DNA of 64,000 bases from Lepiota brunneoincarnata. Lineage: Eukaryota > Basidiomycota > Agaricomycetes > Agaricales > Agaricaceae. Positions 1-11,334 of this stretch are shown here, piece after piece (within the stretch, counting starts at the first letter, position 1; the number at the start of each line of letters is the position of its first letter). The stretch is taken from contig JAEBUN010000010.1 in the NCBI GenBank assembly GCA_023014365.1, positions 434,001 to 498,000 of the forward strand, read 5' to 3'. The notes below the pieces were generated by a model that was given only the letters and a program-made list of their open reading frames with translations, searched no databases and was not told the DNA's origin. The position numbers were made by a program, and so were the translations under genes.

Positions 1-774
1 TGAGCGCGATTTTGCGACATTTAGAGACGGAGGTACTGGGCAGCAAGGGTGGCAAGGAGAAGGATGATGAAAGCGGAACAGTTGGAAGTGTAGTACTCCT
101 ACAGGAGGTAAATCTGGAGGCGTTCAGACATCTCCTGAGGGACAAGTGGGTGAAGGAGAAGTTTGCAGTACTGCCTATACATCCAGAAAAGTGGCCAGAG
201 GATGCGACATACGGGAATGTGACGCTAGTGTCACGAGATCTGGAAGTGGTGCAAGCGCAGATTGTCCATTTTGGGCTTTCGAGACAGCAACGAACAGGTG
301 TGGCAGTGTACCTGCGGATGTCGGCGACCGGAGATGGGCAACCGAGTCGAGTCGTATGCATCGTCAACACACATTTAGAATCCCTTCCCGAGGGCGAGTG
401 CGCACGCCCAAAGCAGCTGGAAATGTTGTCCCGTTTCCTGAAGCAGGATCTGGTGGATGGAGGTGTAATTGCGGGAGACATGAACGCGATATCGCGAACA
501 GACAGAAAGATTGTGAGTGACGCCGGACTGAAGGACGCATGGCGGCAAGGCGACAAGGATCAGGAGGGCCACACATGGGGGTTCCAGAGTCCTGCAGGCG
601 ACAGCAAATTCCCGAGTGGACGGCTGGACAAGGTGCTGTATCTTCCACGGCGGGAGATACAAGGTAGATGAGCCCCAGCGGATAGGAGTTGGTGTAAAAG
701 TGAAGAGAGCGGATGGAGGTGGATATGTCTGGGCGAGTGACCATTATGGCCTTGTGACGACGATCCGTGTGTAG
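1..774 (+). CDS. Endonuclease/exonuclease/phosphatase (EEP) family protein, 5'-truncated by window edge, apparent +1 frameshift
   Basis: The reading frame is open from the first bases, so the start lies outside the window. The core shows the EEP signatures in order: LLQEV (metal-binding Glu), NTHLES, AGDMNA and, near the end, SDHYGL with the catalytic His. This is the Mg-dependent phosphodiesterase fold of TDP2 and AP endonucleases; the substrate cannot be told. The frame that carries the first three motifs stops at 669-671, while SDHYGL and the natural stop (772-774) are in the next frame. Removing one G from GGG at 652-654 joins them cleanly, so this is either a real frameshift or an assembly error. 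The family call is firm; whether the allele works is open. Confidence 0.8.
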
Positions 775-868
775 TTGTTTGTTGTTTGTGCACATAAATA
801 ATGTGTCATATATACCGCGCTTCTCATTTCCCCCGTTCCCAACCGCCCCAACCTGCGCCCCAACGACC

Positions 869-1903
869 ATGAAGGCTCCCCTTCTTTCCCTTGTTCTTGC
901 AGCTTCCGTCTTCGCACAGAGTCCCTTGATCAACACCCCGTCCGTATTGCATCCTCTTTCCTCGCGTTTTCACGTCTTACCCATGTCCGTAGTGCTAATG
1001 TGGTCGCTTGCCAACCTATCTTGCTGACGTGGTCCGGAGGAACTCGTAAGCCTCTGTCCTATTTTCCTTTGGTATAGACTTCTCATCTACTCTACCCAGC
1101 CCCCTACTTTTTGGTTCGTGTTTTCTCTACTTGGCGCTTGTAGTCCTAGATGTTGATTGGAGGCTCCTCAGTTCCGGGTTTAACAGAGGTAAGTCCGCCC
1201 TAGGTGAATCAGAACGGCATCCCATACTCAAAAATGCAAAGTGTCCTCCCCGGTGCTGACCCCAATGGACAAGCTCTCGTTGACTTTGGTCAACAAAATG
1301 GCACATCCTTAAGCTGGCTTGTCAACGTGCAACCCAGTAATTTTAGCCATTTTTTGAGTCCTCTATCTCCTGCTCATGTTCCCTAGATACCCAGATTGGC
1401 CTCACCCTTCGCGATAGCACCGGCCTGACATCTCAATCGGCTCCCTTCACTGTTAACCCGGGTAGTACGTGACCTCGTACTACCTCACGCGCCAATTTCT
1501 CACGTTCCAACAGGCAGTACCAGTTGCCTCGGCCAGCCTGTCAGCACCTCCGCTGGCGCTGGCGGACCCGCTCCCGCTCCCACAACCGGCGGTACTCCTC
1601 CAGCGAGTACTCCTCCAGCGGGTACAACTCCTCCGACAAGCCCTACAAGCCCTGCTGCTACTGCTCCAACTTCAGCTCCGTCCGCAGGCACCTCCAGACC
1701 AGCCTCTACTACTGCGTACGTAGCTCGCTGTCATCACTGACGTGGCGCATCAGGCTTACGACCCGACTTGTATATTTAGCTCTCGCTCTTCCGCTGCAGG
1801 CTCTTCTGCCTCAACTTCCTCCACCGCCGCTGCTTCCACTAACTTGGCTCAAATCGGCCTCGCTGGCTTCTTCGGTGCTGCCCTCGCTGCCGCCTTGGTC
1901 TAA
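869..1903 (+). CDS. Secreted Ser/Thr-rich GPI-anchored wall protein, KRE9/KNH-type N-terminal domain
   Basis: Seven exons can be joined with consistent phase: 869-939, 993-1045, 1172-1188, 1204-1336, 1387-1461, 1514-1715, 1780-1903. The product starts with a signal peptide (MKAPLLSLVLAASVFAQ). It then has the KRE9/KNH-like domain (NTPANVVACQPILLTWSGG, later GLTLRDSTGLTSQSAPFTV), a Pro/Thr/Ser/Ala-rich stalk, and a hydrophobic tail ending in ALAAALV typical of a GPI signal. Members of this family sit in the cell wall or plasma membrane and have been linked to beta-1,6-glucan assembly in yeast; many basidiomycete members are uncharacterised. Exon 3 is a 17-nt microexon that is needed to keep the frame. 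Intron 1 uses the weaker donor GTCCGT. Confidence 0.85.
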
Positions 1904-2538
1904 AAAAGGTATACCTTTTTGCGTTCAGGGCGTGAATAAAAACCTATTGTTTATTCTCTACTTTGGACTAGAGCCTTACGTCATTCTTTTGATCTTAATA
2001 TTTCCGAAACTCTTGACTTTTTTCTGCCCTTTCTGGACGGCCTGATGTGTTGCATGCTCCAACCTGACTTTGGATTGGACTTTGGCTGCTTGTAAGTAGT
2101 CCTTCAAGTATACCCTCTCCACACCCTTTCCGAAAATGGATTCTTGTTGTACCCGAGTTGGAAGTCATTGTAATTGGCGTCCCAGTGAGGAACGTGTGCC
2201 ATTCATTCCTCCGGCGCTGCGGCACCAAAGGGCTCCATGATTAGAGCCGCTGTTGGTAAGGGAACGAGACCCACTCCACTCAAAATTACGAGTGTGGCGT
2301 GGGGATCCACTAAAACCGCGGTCTATCAGGCCAAATTACTCTGTGCTTGCGGCCCAAGTTGGTGCAGAAGCCGCACTACTCATGTGCAGCCCATGTGCAG
2401 GGGTGGCCTTCTGGACTGAAAAACATACGGCGTGAGATGCTGGTGTCCGCCAAACTATATGATAAACGAGATAACCTCCGAGGTTGACACATTGCCCAAA
2501 CAACATCATACAGGTGTTAAATTCGTTATCTGGCCATA
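1904..2538. other. Intergenic, no gene seen
   Basis: This lies between the convergent 3' ends of the KRE9-like gene and the reductase gene. Short open frames here have no recognisable motif and no splice-consistent extension. It presumably holds both 3' UTRs. Confidence 0.6.
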
Positions 2539-4059
2539 TTACCATCCCCTGGTAGCGTAATCGTCAAGTATATCCTTTGTTGTCTCCTCTTTACTCCTGA
2601 ATGTGAGCTCGGGACCAAGGATACGGAGTGCCTTGGAATTATCGAGATCGATGAGCGGGTTCCTTGCTATATCCGGGAACCCTCGAGGAAGAAATCCATT
2701 AAACTCTCGATGATGAAGGAATTGGTTAGATTTGAGGGGAGAGCGATGAATAGATGCAATGTCATCTGTCCAAAACACTGTTCAGTGCTACTGGTCTAGA
2801 CATTACGAGTACTATGACCTACGCCAATCCTGCCAAACAAATGGTCCTAGAAAAAAAATCCAATAAGCCCGGAAGGCATCAAATTTGAAATGTGATAGCG
2901 ACATACCAGTAGAAACAATCATTCTTTCTCCCCCAGCATCGGACTTTTGCAATGCGAGAACATGGGCCAGGGCAACGTCTCTGACATCCACCCAGCAATT
3001 AAAAATGCTGGCGGACTCGGGAGTAGGAGGGTTAGCAATAACATAGTCCCACCACATCTTGGTTGTGGCATTTTGATGAGAAGGGGTGGGGAATCCATTC
3101 AGCGCTGGCTGTATATGGGCAAGGAATGAGCAAATGAATTCGAAAAGGATAGTAAAACTCTTTACGCCGAACACCTGAGAATTGATCGGTACGTGAGCTG
3201 GCTCTTGCAAAAATTTTGGGCATGTACGTACAAAAGGTGGATTCAGAACGCTGATATCCCAGTGGGTGTCGGTCTTGTGCTTTTCAAAAAATTCCCATAC
3301 CGCTGGCAAAGAATAAGGGCAATTTTCCCCCAATGAGGAGCCGGGATGCCTACCTTTCTCCGCAAGCGTCTTTGAAGCACGGTACTTGTGCATTGGTTGC
3401 GCATTCCTACCCAACTTCTCGACCTCTACAACAGAGAAATCATTCCAGCTGGACTCATCAAACACAGTAGGCTTTGTGGGAGGCGGAACGACGGCAGCAG
3501 TAGATGAAGTGAAAATGATTCGTTTTACTAGATTCCTGCAGCTTGAAGTGAACGGAATTCAATAGATATTAGACTAGGATGTACGTACCCATAATTTAAT
3601 GCGCTCTTAAGAATGCCCAGGGAACCAGATATCGCGGGCCTAATAAGTTCTGCCGGTTCCAGTTGAGCCGCGGGTTATTAAACGGAGCTATCGCGGCTCA
3701 TACCTTGTGGATCATCTGCCTCGAGTACGACGGGTGAAGCCATATGTATGATTCCATCAACATCCTTTACAGCTGCATCAAATGCGCCCTCCTATCAAAA
3801 GCTTTAACCTCACCGTCTCTTGCAGGTCAAATGGGACTAGTTATGCTCTTACCTTGGTGATGTCCTCTACCACCACAAACTCGAGTTTCCCTCGTTCGAT
3901 TTCCTCCTGGAACCTCCCAAATTCCTTCACCTTCTCTCGTGAACGTATCATACCTCTGACAGCATACCCGTGGCGCAGGAGTGTATCGATCACCCACTTT
4001 GCGATGTAGCCGTTGGCACCTGTGACAAGGACTTTAGAGGGTGCTAAAACAATACCCAT
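2539..4059 (-). CDS. NAD(P)-dependent reductase, extended SDR family (GRE2 / methylglyoxal or ketone reductase-like)
   Basis: Exons read on the minus strand: 4059-3853, 3791-3704, 3649-3589, 3535-2907, 2846-2823, 2777-2539, all with matching phase. The N-terminus has the Rossmann motif VLVTGANGYIAKWV for NAD(P)H binding. IIHMASPV, the catalytic YRASK (YxxxK) and ISVLNPPFV follow in family order. GPFVWQDW is encoded by a 24-nt microexon, and the C-terminus is LGPELTFRSKEETTKDI. Such enzymes reduce aldehydes and ketones such as methylglyoxal or dihydroflavonol-like substrates in the cytosol. The 2907-3535 exon contains an insertion relative to what I expect of the family (around 3130-3200), which may be an unspliced in-frame 66-nt intron. 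The exact substrate is unknown. Confidence 0.85.
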
Positions 4060-4421
4060 TGTGTTGGTTTCGTTGCTCGGGTGGGAGTGGAATGCATCTG
4101 GCCCACAGGGACTCGGGGTCTGATATAGTGGGTGAATGTCGGGAAGCTGAGTAAGGCGTCTGAATCAGAATGGCACCATCCATCGGTCGTATAAAACATA
4201 AAGTTTGGACCCTCCTGCGGTGATGATCTCAACACGTTCTCATAGCCGACTAACAGTGATGAGGTGATCGGGGTTCATAATATGGAGTGGCCGATCCCCA
4301 AACCGCTGTATACCATGGTCCGACATTGTCGGAGTTGAGGTCCGCGTGTGCTGGAAGCCATAGGTGCCCAGATGGTTGCAGCACTTAACATCGCAATGGG
4401 TATTACTTATACTAGTAATCG
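4060..4421. other. Short intergenic region, promoter of the reductase gene and 3' end of the permease gene
   Basis: Both flanking genes are on the minus strand, so this gap must hold the upstream region of the reductase and the terminator of the permease. I see no convincing gene and no clear TATA or other box. Confidence 0.5.
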
Positions 4422-6813
4422 TCAGTCTGAAGCACCTAATAGTGACTGTGTCTCGTGGGTTTTGTATCTCCTCACAAACCGCTTATTCTTAGCACCATCT
4501 GGAGATTCCTCGAGTACTTCCACAAGCTCATAGCCGCCGATATTCGGCAAAAGGACGACCCATACCCAATAATACGCAGCAGCAACCTAAAGCACGTCAG
4601 GATTCCATGACACTGGACGTCTGGGCAGGCTCACAAGTAAAATGAGGATTGCCATGACGCAATATCTGGTTTACCGTTAAGCTCATTCAACAAGATGCAA
4701 CAACTCGTTTGCCACGTACGTCGCGTACCAAAACGATACATCGCCATGACCGGATTCTGGCGGCACCCTGGAAACACCGAGTCAGGAAAGCGAGGAAAGA
4801 AGAGTATTCAAACGAGCGTGCCAGGGCATTATTAGCAAGAAAGAGCAGAGTAACAGATAAAGCATAATAGCCGAGTTCTTCGCCTGTAGTGGCGAACGCG
4901 AGACACCCGCTAACCTTCTCCTCCTGCGTAAGAGCCAGACACCGACAATCAAAGCACATTGAAAAATCTACACCACGATCAAGGGACTTCCAGCAGGGAA
5001 AAGAACCGATGACCCACATAAGATGGATAAGACACCAGGTCAAGAACGAAGTTATATATGTCTTTTCCAGGAATCAGGACTAATACAGTGATGCCCATGG
5101 CTTCTTTAATCAGGACGGGGAATAAGGGCGTTCCGAAAGGTCTCGTCGACGACAGAAGTCTGGGGTAGGGTAACAGTCCTTGTCGAGCAACTTCGCGTAT
5201 GACCCGGGCCTAATGGAAGCCTGGTATAAGTCATAGTGAGGTTTACGCATTGATCAGACCACCGACTTGACCAATTGTCTGCGAAATGGACATCGGCTCT
5301 GTTAGTTCGTCGACCTGTGAAAAGCAAGACATACAGTAGCAACCTAGAGAAGGTTAGCATGCACACATTCGAGCCAGGGTGAGCAGCTCACGATATTACC
5401 AAAACAACTCAATGCAACAAGGAAGGAAAGCATCTTGACGCCCCAGTGATCACCGTATGCACGATGGAAGAACAAGGCGGCAACCAACTGCTCTGAGCTC
5501 TTGATCTCCTCCTTCGGTATGGCAGCGATGTACGAAACGTTGATAAGGAAAAAAAGTGAGGATGTGAGCACGAGGGAAATAGCGCCTGCTTTTCGTGCAG
5601 TTCGCACGGGTTCATTTCCCCTGAATTCTCCAAGAACAGTGAAAGCATTGTGCCAGCCCCCGAAACACTGGTTAACTTTGACCTGGAGTCGGAATATGCT
5701 TCGGTATGAGTGTCCGGCCAAGTGGACTCCCTGGCTTACCAGGGCAAGTGCAAGTGCGTTGGGGTTAAGAGAAGTGCCTTCGAATGGATGCTTGAAGCTC
5801 TTATATGGGTCTCTGATATCGGTGAACCCAAATAACACAGCAAGGCCTGTCAGGATAATACTAGTGCGAGATTCACGATATGACCGCACATGTATGGAAC
5901 ATGTTCCTCACAATGTCAAGGAAAGCACCTTCAGCGAAGCTATAAGATTGACAATGCGGAGAGACCATTTAGTAGATACTGCCACAACTAGGAGTCGTGA
6001 TAAGCGAGTGAAATCATGATCAGTGCCTGAATCAGCAACGCACGGGCGGATGTGACGAGTAGAACGTAAACGGCCGCTTGGGTCTGGCTCGCTGATGTGA
6101 TCGGCAGATCCAACTGCTGTCAGAAAATACTGGGCGGAAACGACTGCGTTTGCAACGCCTAACCTAAAGAGGCTGGTTAAGATTTGTTATGCAAATGTCA
6201 GAGTCGTTATCGTCAACACGCACGACGTGATGATAGCTGTTATTGCAAATACAGTCGAAATAAAGTACCTCGGTCTGGGGTAGGCCTGTTCCAGATAAAC
6301 GACTTCAGCGCCGGATCTATGTGGGAACATGGCTGCCAGCTCGCTATAAAGAGCGAGGCCGACTGCACACCGTTAGCTGATAGCACTGTCTGTCAAAGTC
6401 ACAGCGCACAAAATGCGAAAAGGGGGGCAATCAGCCAATAGAGCATCGCTACCCCAACTGACCCAACAGAATTAAGGGTAGTTCCCGGCACAGCGAAGAT
6501 GCCAGAGCTAGCTTATGTCAAACTGGAATATCCTGGGACTTGTTGGAAGGGGACATGCCCGATTATTCTCCCCACATTCAACATCACAGGCAGTGAATAA
6601 AGTGACCTGCTTCCCAAGCGGGCTCACCTAGGAGTCAATCCTGTGTCAATCAAACGAAAGACATTGGAAATAGGAGCTCACTCTTTCAATTGGTGCGCCT
6701 GGACCGCTTGTCCCTACTCGTGCTGACATTGAATCCTCTGGCTGTTCGTGTGGTCCGCTGGTGGCAGCATAGGAGAAAAGTCTGTCGCTATCGTTCGCAC
6801 TCAGGAGAGCCAT
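4422..6813 (-). CDS. High-affinity methionine permease-like amino-acid transporter (APC superfamily, MUP/LAT type)
   Basis: A many-exon membrane protein starting at the ATG at 6811-6813. Joined exons give family blocks in order: MLNVGRIIGSGIF (TM1), ELAAMFPHRSGAEVVYLEQA, VSAQYFLTAVG, STKWSLRIVNL, HPFEGTSLNPNALALAL, FGGWHNAFTVLGEFRG (a MUP hallmark), FLINVSYIAAIPKEE, REVARQGLLPYPR, RPFGTPLFPVLIK, then VPPESGHGDVSFWYATYV and the tail to a stop at 4422-4424. It should import methionine or related amino acids at the plasma membrane. Two introns appear to use GC-AG (donors near 6531 and 4760), and a 12-nt exon encodes TIGQ near 5290. One frame break near 6098 (SADH versus ITSASQTQAAVY) could not be explained by an intron. 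The 5' exons around 6640-6600 are uncertain. Confidence 0.82.
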
Positions 6814-7190
6814 CCCGGGAGTATTCAGTACGGAGGAACCAGGCTTGTCAAATCCGCCTCGCTGGGCAAGCAAGAGCTTCAGAGTCGAATATACATAGGG
6901 GCCAGAGACAGGTTCCTACCCAGCCAACTCGCTCCGGCCGGCCCTGGATTATCATGTTTTCAGGCAACCCTTACCCACGTGCAGCCATGCCCGAAGCCGA
7001 GCGCACGAACACGAGAGGAGACAGAGGACTTTCTGGTGACAGTCAGTCCTCTTGAACTCGAGATGGGGTACAGCAACCAGCAAAAATCAATTCCCTGGCC
7101 TTATCCGAAGTGCTATATACAAGAAAAAAAACGGTCTACAAGGCACATTACTCGGGTATCATGTAAAATCCAACTCTAGCATCTGTCACT
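6814..7190. other. Intergenic, no gene seen
   Basis: This lies upstream of the permease start and downstream of the next minus-strand gene. The open frames crossing it have no conserved motif and are not supported by splice logic. Confidence 0.5.
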
Positions 7191-9791
7191 TCATTGAGCT
7201 CCAGCGGCGGCCTTGCACTGCGCTTGTTGTTGATTACAAGCTTGAACGTTAAATCCGTTCTGGTTGCGAGACGCGTTGGCGGCGTCTGCACACTCATTGT
7301 TTTGAACGTCGCTAAATAAGGGATCGGGGACAGTTGGGTCATTGTCGTGGTCGGAGCACCGAGGTACGATCACTTACCACGACCTGACGAGAGCACTTTG
7401 TCTGTTGTTGAATTCAGAATTTCCTTCAACGAGGAAGCGTCCGTTCCCAAGGTCCGTGACAGCAGGGGCAGCCACACCCCCGAGCGCACCAGTGAAGGAT
7501 TGCAAGTTGGCCGAGTTTGAGTTGCCATTGTTTGCAAAGCTAATGGGAGAGGTTGTAGCAGCAGCGGCCTGGAGAAGAGTCGGTCAGCCTGTGATACGGG
7601 CAGACAAAATCATGAGGGACGCACAACAGACGTTGAACGAACCTGGGGAGAAGCCGTTGTTTGTGGGGTTCGGTCGTTATCTACATTTCCAACGGGGTTT
7701 CCCTGACTTTCTATTGGTTGAACGTCCACAAAGTTCTGAGTTCATGTTAGATACCCCCGCTTGTGGTCACAGCCCTATGGAGCACATACGGTGGGGATGT
7801 CAAACACGGCATTGAAAGCATCGGCTTGGGCCCCAGTTCCTGTAGGAGCGGAGGTGGCGGCAGCAGCAGCCCGAGCACAGGCATCTTTAGCCGTCTGGTC
7901 AGCCTTGCATGAGTTGGTCAACTCATCACAAATGAATTCTATAAAGCAGACTGAGACTTATTGCTAGCGGTCAGCAAAATAAGGAACTGACGTGTGATAA
8001 TGCCAATATTCTGGGCGGAACCATGGTTAAAAGAGGCTGAAATTTGATGAGGGAGTAGATCGAATAATCAAAAGTCGAGCATACCCAGGTCTGCAGGACG
8101 GAAACTTGTCTCCCTCCTCCCATCGAAGCCAGTAGCAAATTCAATTTGCGGGGTTGAACAGGACCCGAAGTCTCCAATGCCACCAGCCGATGCGGTCGAG
8201 GCCACAGCGGAAGAGGTAGCACTCGATGTGGTACCGCTCGTCCCTGTGGTCGAACCACCACCATTGTTACCGTCGTTACTCGCGGCGCCGGTTCCGGGAA
8301 CGACGTTGCCCTGATTATCCACAGAAGCAATATCGACGAACCTCTAGATTCCGCGCCAAGGTATTTCAGTGGCGATGAGAACATGTTTTCTGGTAACTTC
8401 CTACCGTTTGAATCCCAAAAATGACATTGAATGCGTCAGCCTGAGAGCCGGTACCAAGCTTAGCAGAAGACGCGGCAGTTTTCGCAGTTGCGCAAAGATC
8501 CTTCGCTACCTGGTTCGCCTTACACAAGTTTGTCAGCGAATCACACACAAACTCTATAATGAAGAAGCGTGAGTGTTAGGAACAGGTAGAGTACTATAGG
8601 AACTTACGGGTGATGATGTTGACATTCTGGGCCGAATCGTGCGGATAGGAAGCTATGCACAAACGTCATGAGCGGAGGCGCACCCGTAAGCCTAATTAAA
8701 CGAGGCCTTACCCCTGTCAACAGGCCTGAAACTTGTCTCTCGCCTGTTGTCAAAGCCGACTCCAAACTCGATTTCGGGGGTTGTGCAAGTGCCAAAGTCG
8801 ACACTGCCAGGGGAGGGTGTCGCGGTTTCTGAAGGTCGACCAACGGTCACCGTTAAAGCGTTAGTTACAGAAGCTACAGCCGAGTTGGTGGCTGTCAGTG
8901 TGATAGTGGTGGTAGTCTAGGCGCACAACGATAACTAAACGGGACGTTTACGGAGGAAGCAAAATAATATAATACACACCGGACAGGCATTAGCCGGTTC
9001 CGAGATCTCTGCCCCGATAGCAGTAGCCACTTGGGTGGCTGAAGGAGGAGCGTTGTCGCTGTTGTCCTCATTGTCGTTGCTGCATTTTTCGTCTCAGGAG
9101 AGTACTTCAGCCTGGGATGAGAGCACCTACTTCGAGGCTCCATCATTGAAGGGGAACGTATTTGGTTGTTCGCCTTTCTTGACACTCTTTCCCGGGGCAG
9201 GGTCGAAGAATATATCGGGGTCGTTGGCGGGATCCTGAGCTTGGATAAGTCCACTCAGCTCGGGATTTTTCGGCGCTTTTTGGCAGAAGACAGAATTGCG
9301 GAGTGTAGGTGGGTTGGTGGTAAAGTCCTGAAGTCAAATAAGTCCCGTGATGGTAAAAATATTTAAAATGAAGCGGACAGGCGGGGTGTTCTTCTCCGCT
9401 TGACGATATTCAATAGCGATGGCAACCATATTCGCTTGTGTAGCGGAGTCGAATTGTCTGCTAGCGTCTATCGGACAATCATGAAATGACAGAGTGGTAT
9501 TAGAGGCGACTGATCCTCACCAATAATCGCGTCTGCCATGTCTTGCTGAGAGCATTCAGGTTGAGCAGCGAGCAGGGGAGTAACGGCCTGCCCAGCCAAC
9601 GTTCCACAAACTTGACCGGGGCATGCATTTTGTAATTTTTGGAGAACGGCGGGTCTTTCCTGCCCGAATCGCCGGGGATATAGAAATACAGGCTGGCCAT
9701 CCCTCTCAAGCCATCTCTCGCGCCCAAGGACTTGCTCCGTGGTCATGAGGAGTGACAGAAGGATGTAACCAGTGCTTGTCTTCGTCAACAT
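7191..9791 (-). CDS. Secreted Cys-containing Ser/Ala-rich protein of unknown function with two internal modules
   Basis: About a dozen exons join in phase from MLTKTSTGYILLSLL (signal peptide, ATG at 9789-9791) to a stop at 7191. The N-terminal domain carries CPGQVCGTLAGQAVTPLL and ECSQQDMADAII, then a low-charge region with DPANDPDIFFDPA. Two copies of a module follow (FRP...SAQN...IIT, QF(V/I)CD.LTN.CKA, GTG.QADAFN). Next come a Ser/Gly/Thr-rich linker and a C-terminal domain, FTGALGGVAAPAVTDLG, ending CDVQNNECADAANASRNQNG with paired Cys. The C-terminal domain resembles a widespread basidiomycete extracellular domain with no assigned activity. Wall or matrix location is inferred from the signal peptide, cysteines and Ser/Thr content. 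I do not recognise a catalytic motif. Confidence 0.75.
7690..8815 (-). repeat. Tandem intragenic duplication of a module of roughly 150 residues
   Basis: The distal copy (about 8300-8815) encodes DFGTCTTPEIEFGVGFDNRR, then SAQNVNIITQFVCDSLTN and LGTGSQADAFNVIFGIQTN. The proximal copy (about 7690-8190) encodes DFGSCSTPQIEFATGFDGRR, SAQNIGIITQFICDELTN and TGTGAQADAFNAVFDIPTN. Introns lie at the same positions in both copies, so the exons and introns were duplicated together. The central VDIASVDNQGN versus VDVQPIESQGN shows clear divergence. Confidence 0.8.
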
Positions 9792-11334
9792 CTTGCGCAG
9801 AGTTGGAATTAATGAAACAAAAAACGATTGCTGGCTGCGCCTGTGAATAAATGAATGAACGAGAACCCCAGGTCTGGAAGAAAGCAGAAAAGAAAAGAAT
9901 GGCCGTCAACGACGCGAGGAAAATGAACAGGTGTGTGGTGCAAAAGGTGAGAAGGACTCAGATAAGAAACGTTGAGCGCAACACTCTGCGCTTTATACCC
10001 GGCTAAATGATCTTGAGGTCCGGACTATTACTGCACTGATCATTGTTGCTTGCCTACAATGACGGAGGAGTAATAGGCACCGAGTGAGGAGAAATAGTAG
10101 AGCAACCATCGAAAATCTGGATTCCAACACCAGGATCCAAGCTTCTGGTGGAAGCACCCCGAAAAATTCATTACCTCTCATGGTCTAACACGTGGGTAAA
10201 TGGACCCCGTTTGTCGATGTCGGAGTCTCGTCATGAATAATGAATCAGGGCCACCCGAAAAAGGAGGATGCGAATGTTTTCTATTAGCGTTGCTACGGAG
10301 CGTTTCTTGCCGTGGCAGAACTGGCAGAGCGTAGCGCGAGTAGGCTGTGAATAACCGGAGGATATCACAAAGACAGAATGATGGAACTCCCCCGCATTAT
10401 ACAAGTGATCCTGACGCTCCCAGGTCATTCAAGGTCGTTGCCAAGATTGGCCAAATTATCACAATGCAGGGCAAGACGTCTCTCAGGAACGCTTGGCCTC
10501 TCTTAAGACGCTCCACGTTGCTAGGTCGATAATGGGCACATCCAGCTGGTGCCTGGAAAACGAACGGCGACTATAATGACCCAGTTTTAGGAGATAAGGA
10601 GGTCATCATGAGAGGGGGTACCAGGGTATCGCTCCCCAGTCCTCCTAACAACGATGGAATATGGAGGAGATAGAGATTTCTATCAACATCAGGCGAAGCG
10701 AAAGTCATTGTTCCTCAAGGAGGTAGGGTGCAAACCATATAGCGATGTCCGTTTCTGTTCTTTCTCTCTCAGGGCCTCCCCGAAGATGTCCCGACCCCAA
10801 GGTCTTCCTGCACGGTGGATACTCTGCCTGGCGCACCATTTCCATTACTCCGCAAGCTGCATTTGGTCGCCTATGTCGTCTCTTGTTTGCAAAGGTGTCC
10901 AGAATTAATCGGAGAGGGGCAAACGTAGGCAAACAGGTTTCGCAAACATGGATCTACAACCCTACTGGGCCTGTGGAGCCTTTAGTAGGCATACAGTATT
11001 GCCCCCGCGTGCCAGGCGTGCTTTTGTTGGCCAGAACAACAGTGCACCCGGAGACGAAGAGATCAAACCTTTACAATGCGAGGAGGGTAATGCGTCCGGG
11101 CGAACGTGCCTGGTAGTCGGTAGATACCGGATTGGGAATGTCTTTTTTTCTTTTTTGGAATGCGCGGAGATATCTGGGGCTGCAGAGGAAAAACCACCTG
11201 CCAGCATCGGAAAGATTGAGACTTAAATGACTTTGTTGGCTACCCGAAAGAGTGGAATCTACGCGTGGCGTTCTAGCCACTACAGAGGGCGAAAGTGTGC
11301 GATAATTACCAACACCTCCCCAATCTATCACAAT
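9792..11334. other. Long intergenic stretch with no supported gene
   Basis: Several frames of 60-120 codons are open on both strands (for example around 10745-11116), but none shows a known motif or splice-consistent neighbour exons. The region just left of 10000 is the upstream region of the secreted-protein gene. Confidence 0.5.

Noticed and set aside
10745..11116. 123-codon plus-strand open frame
   Set aside because: No recognisable motif, no splice-consistent neighbours, low-complexity composition; overlapping open frames on the other strand are equally long.
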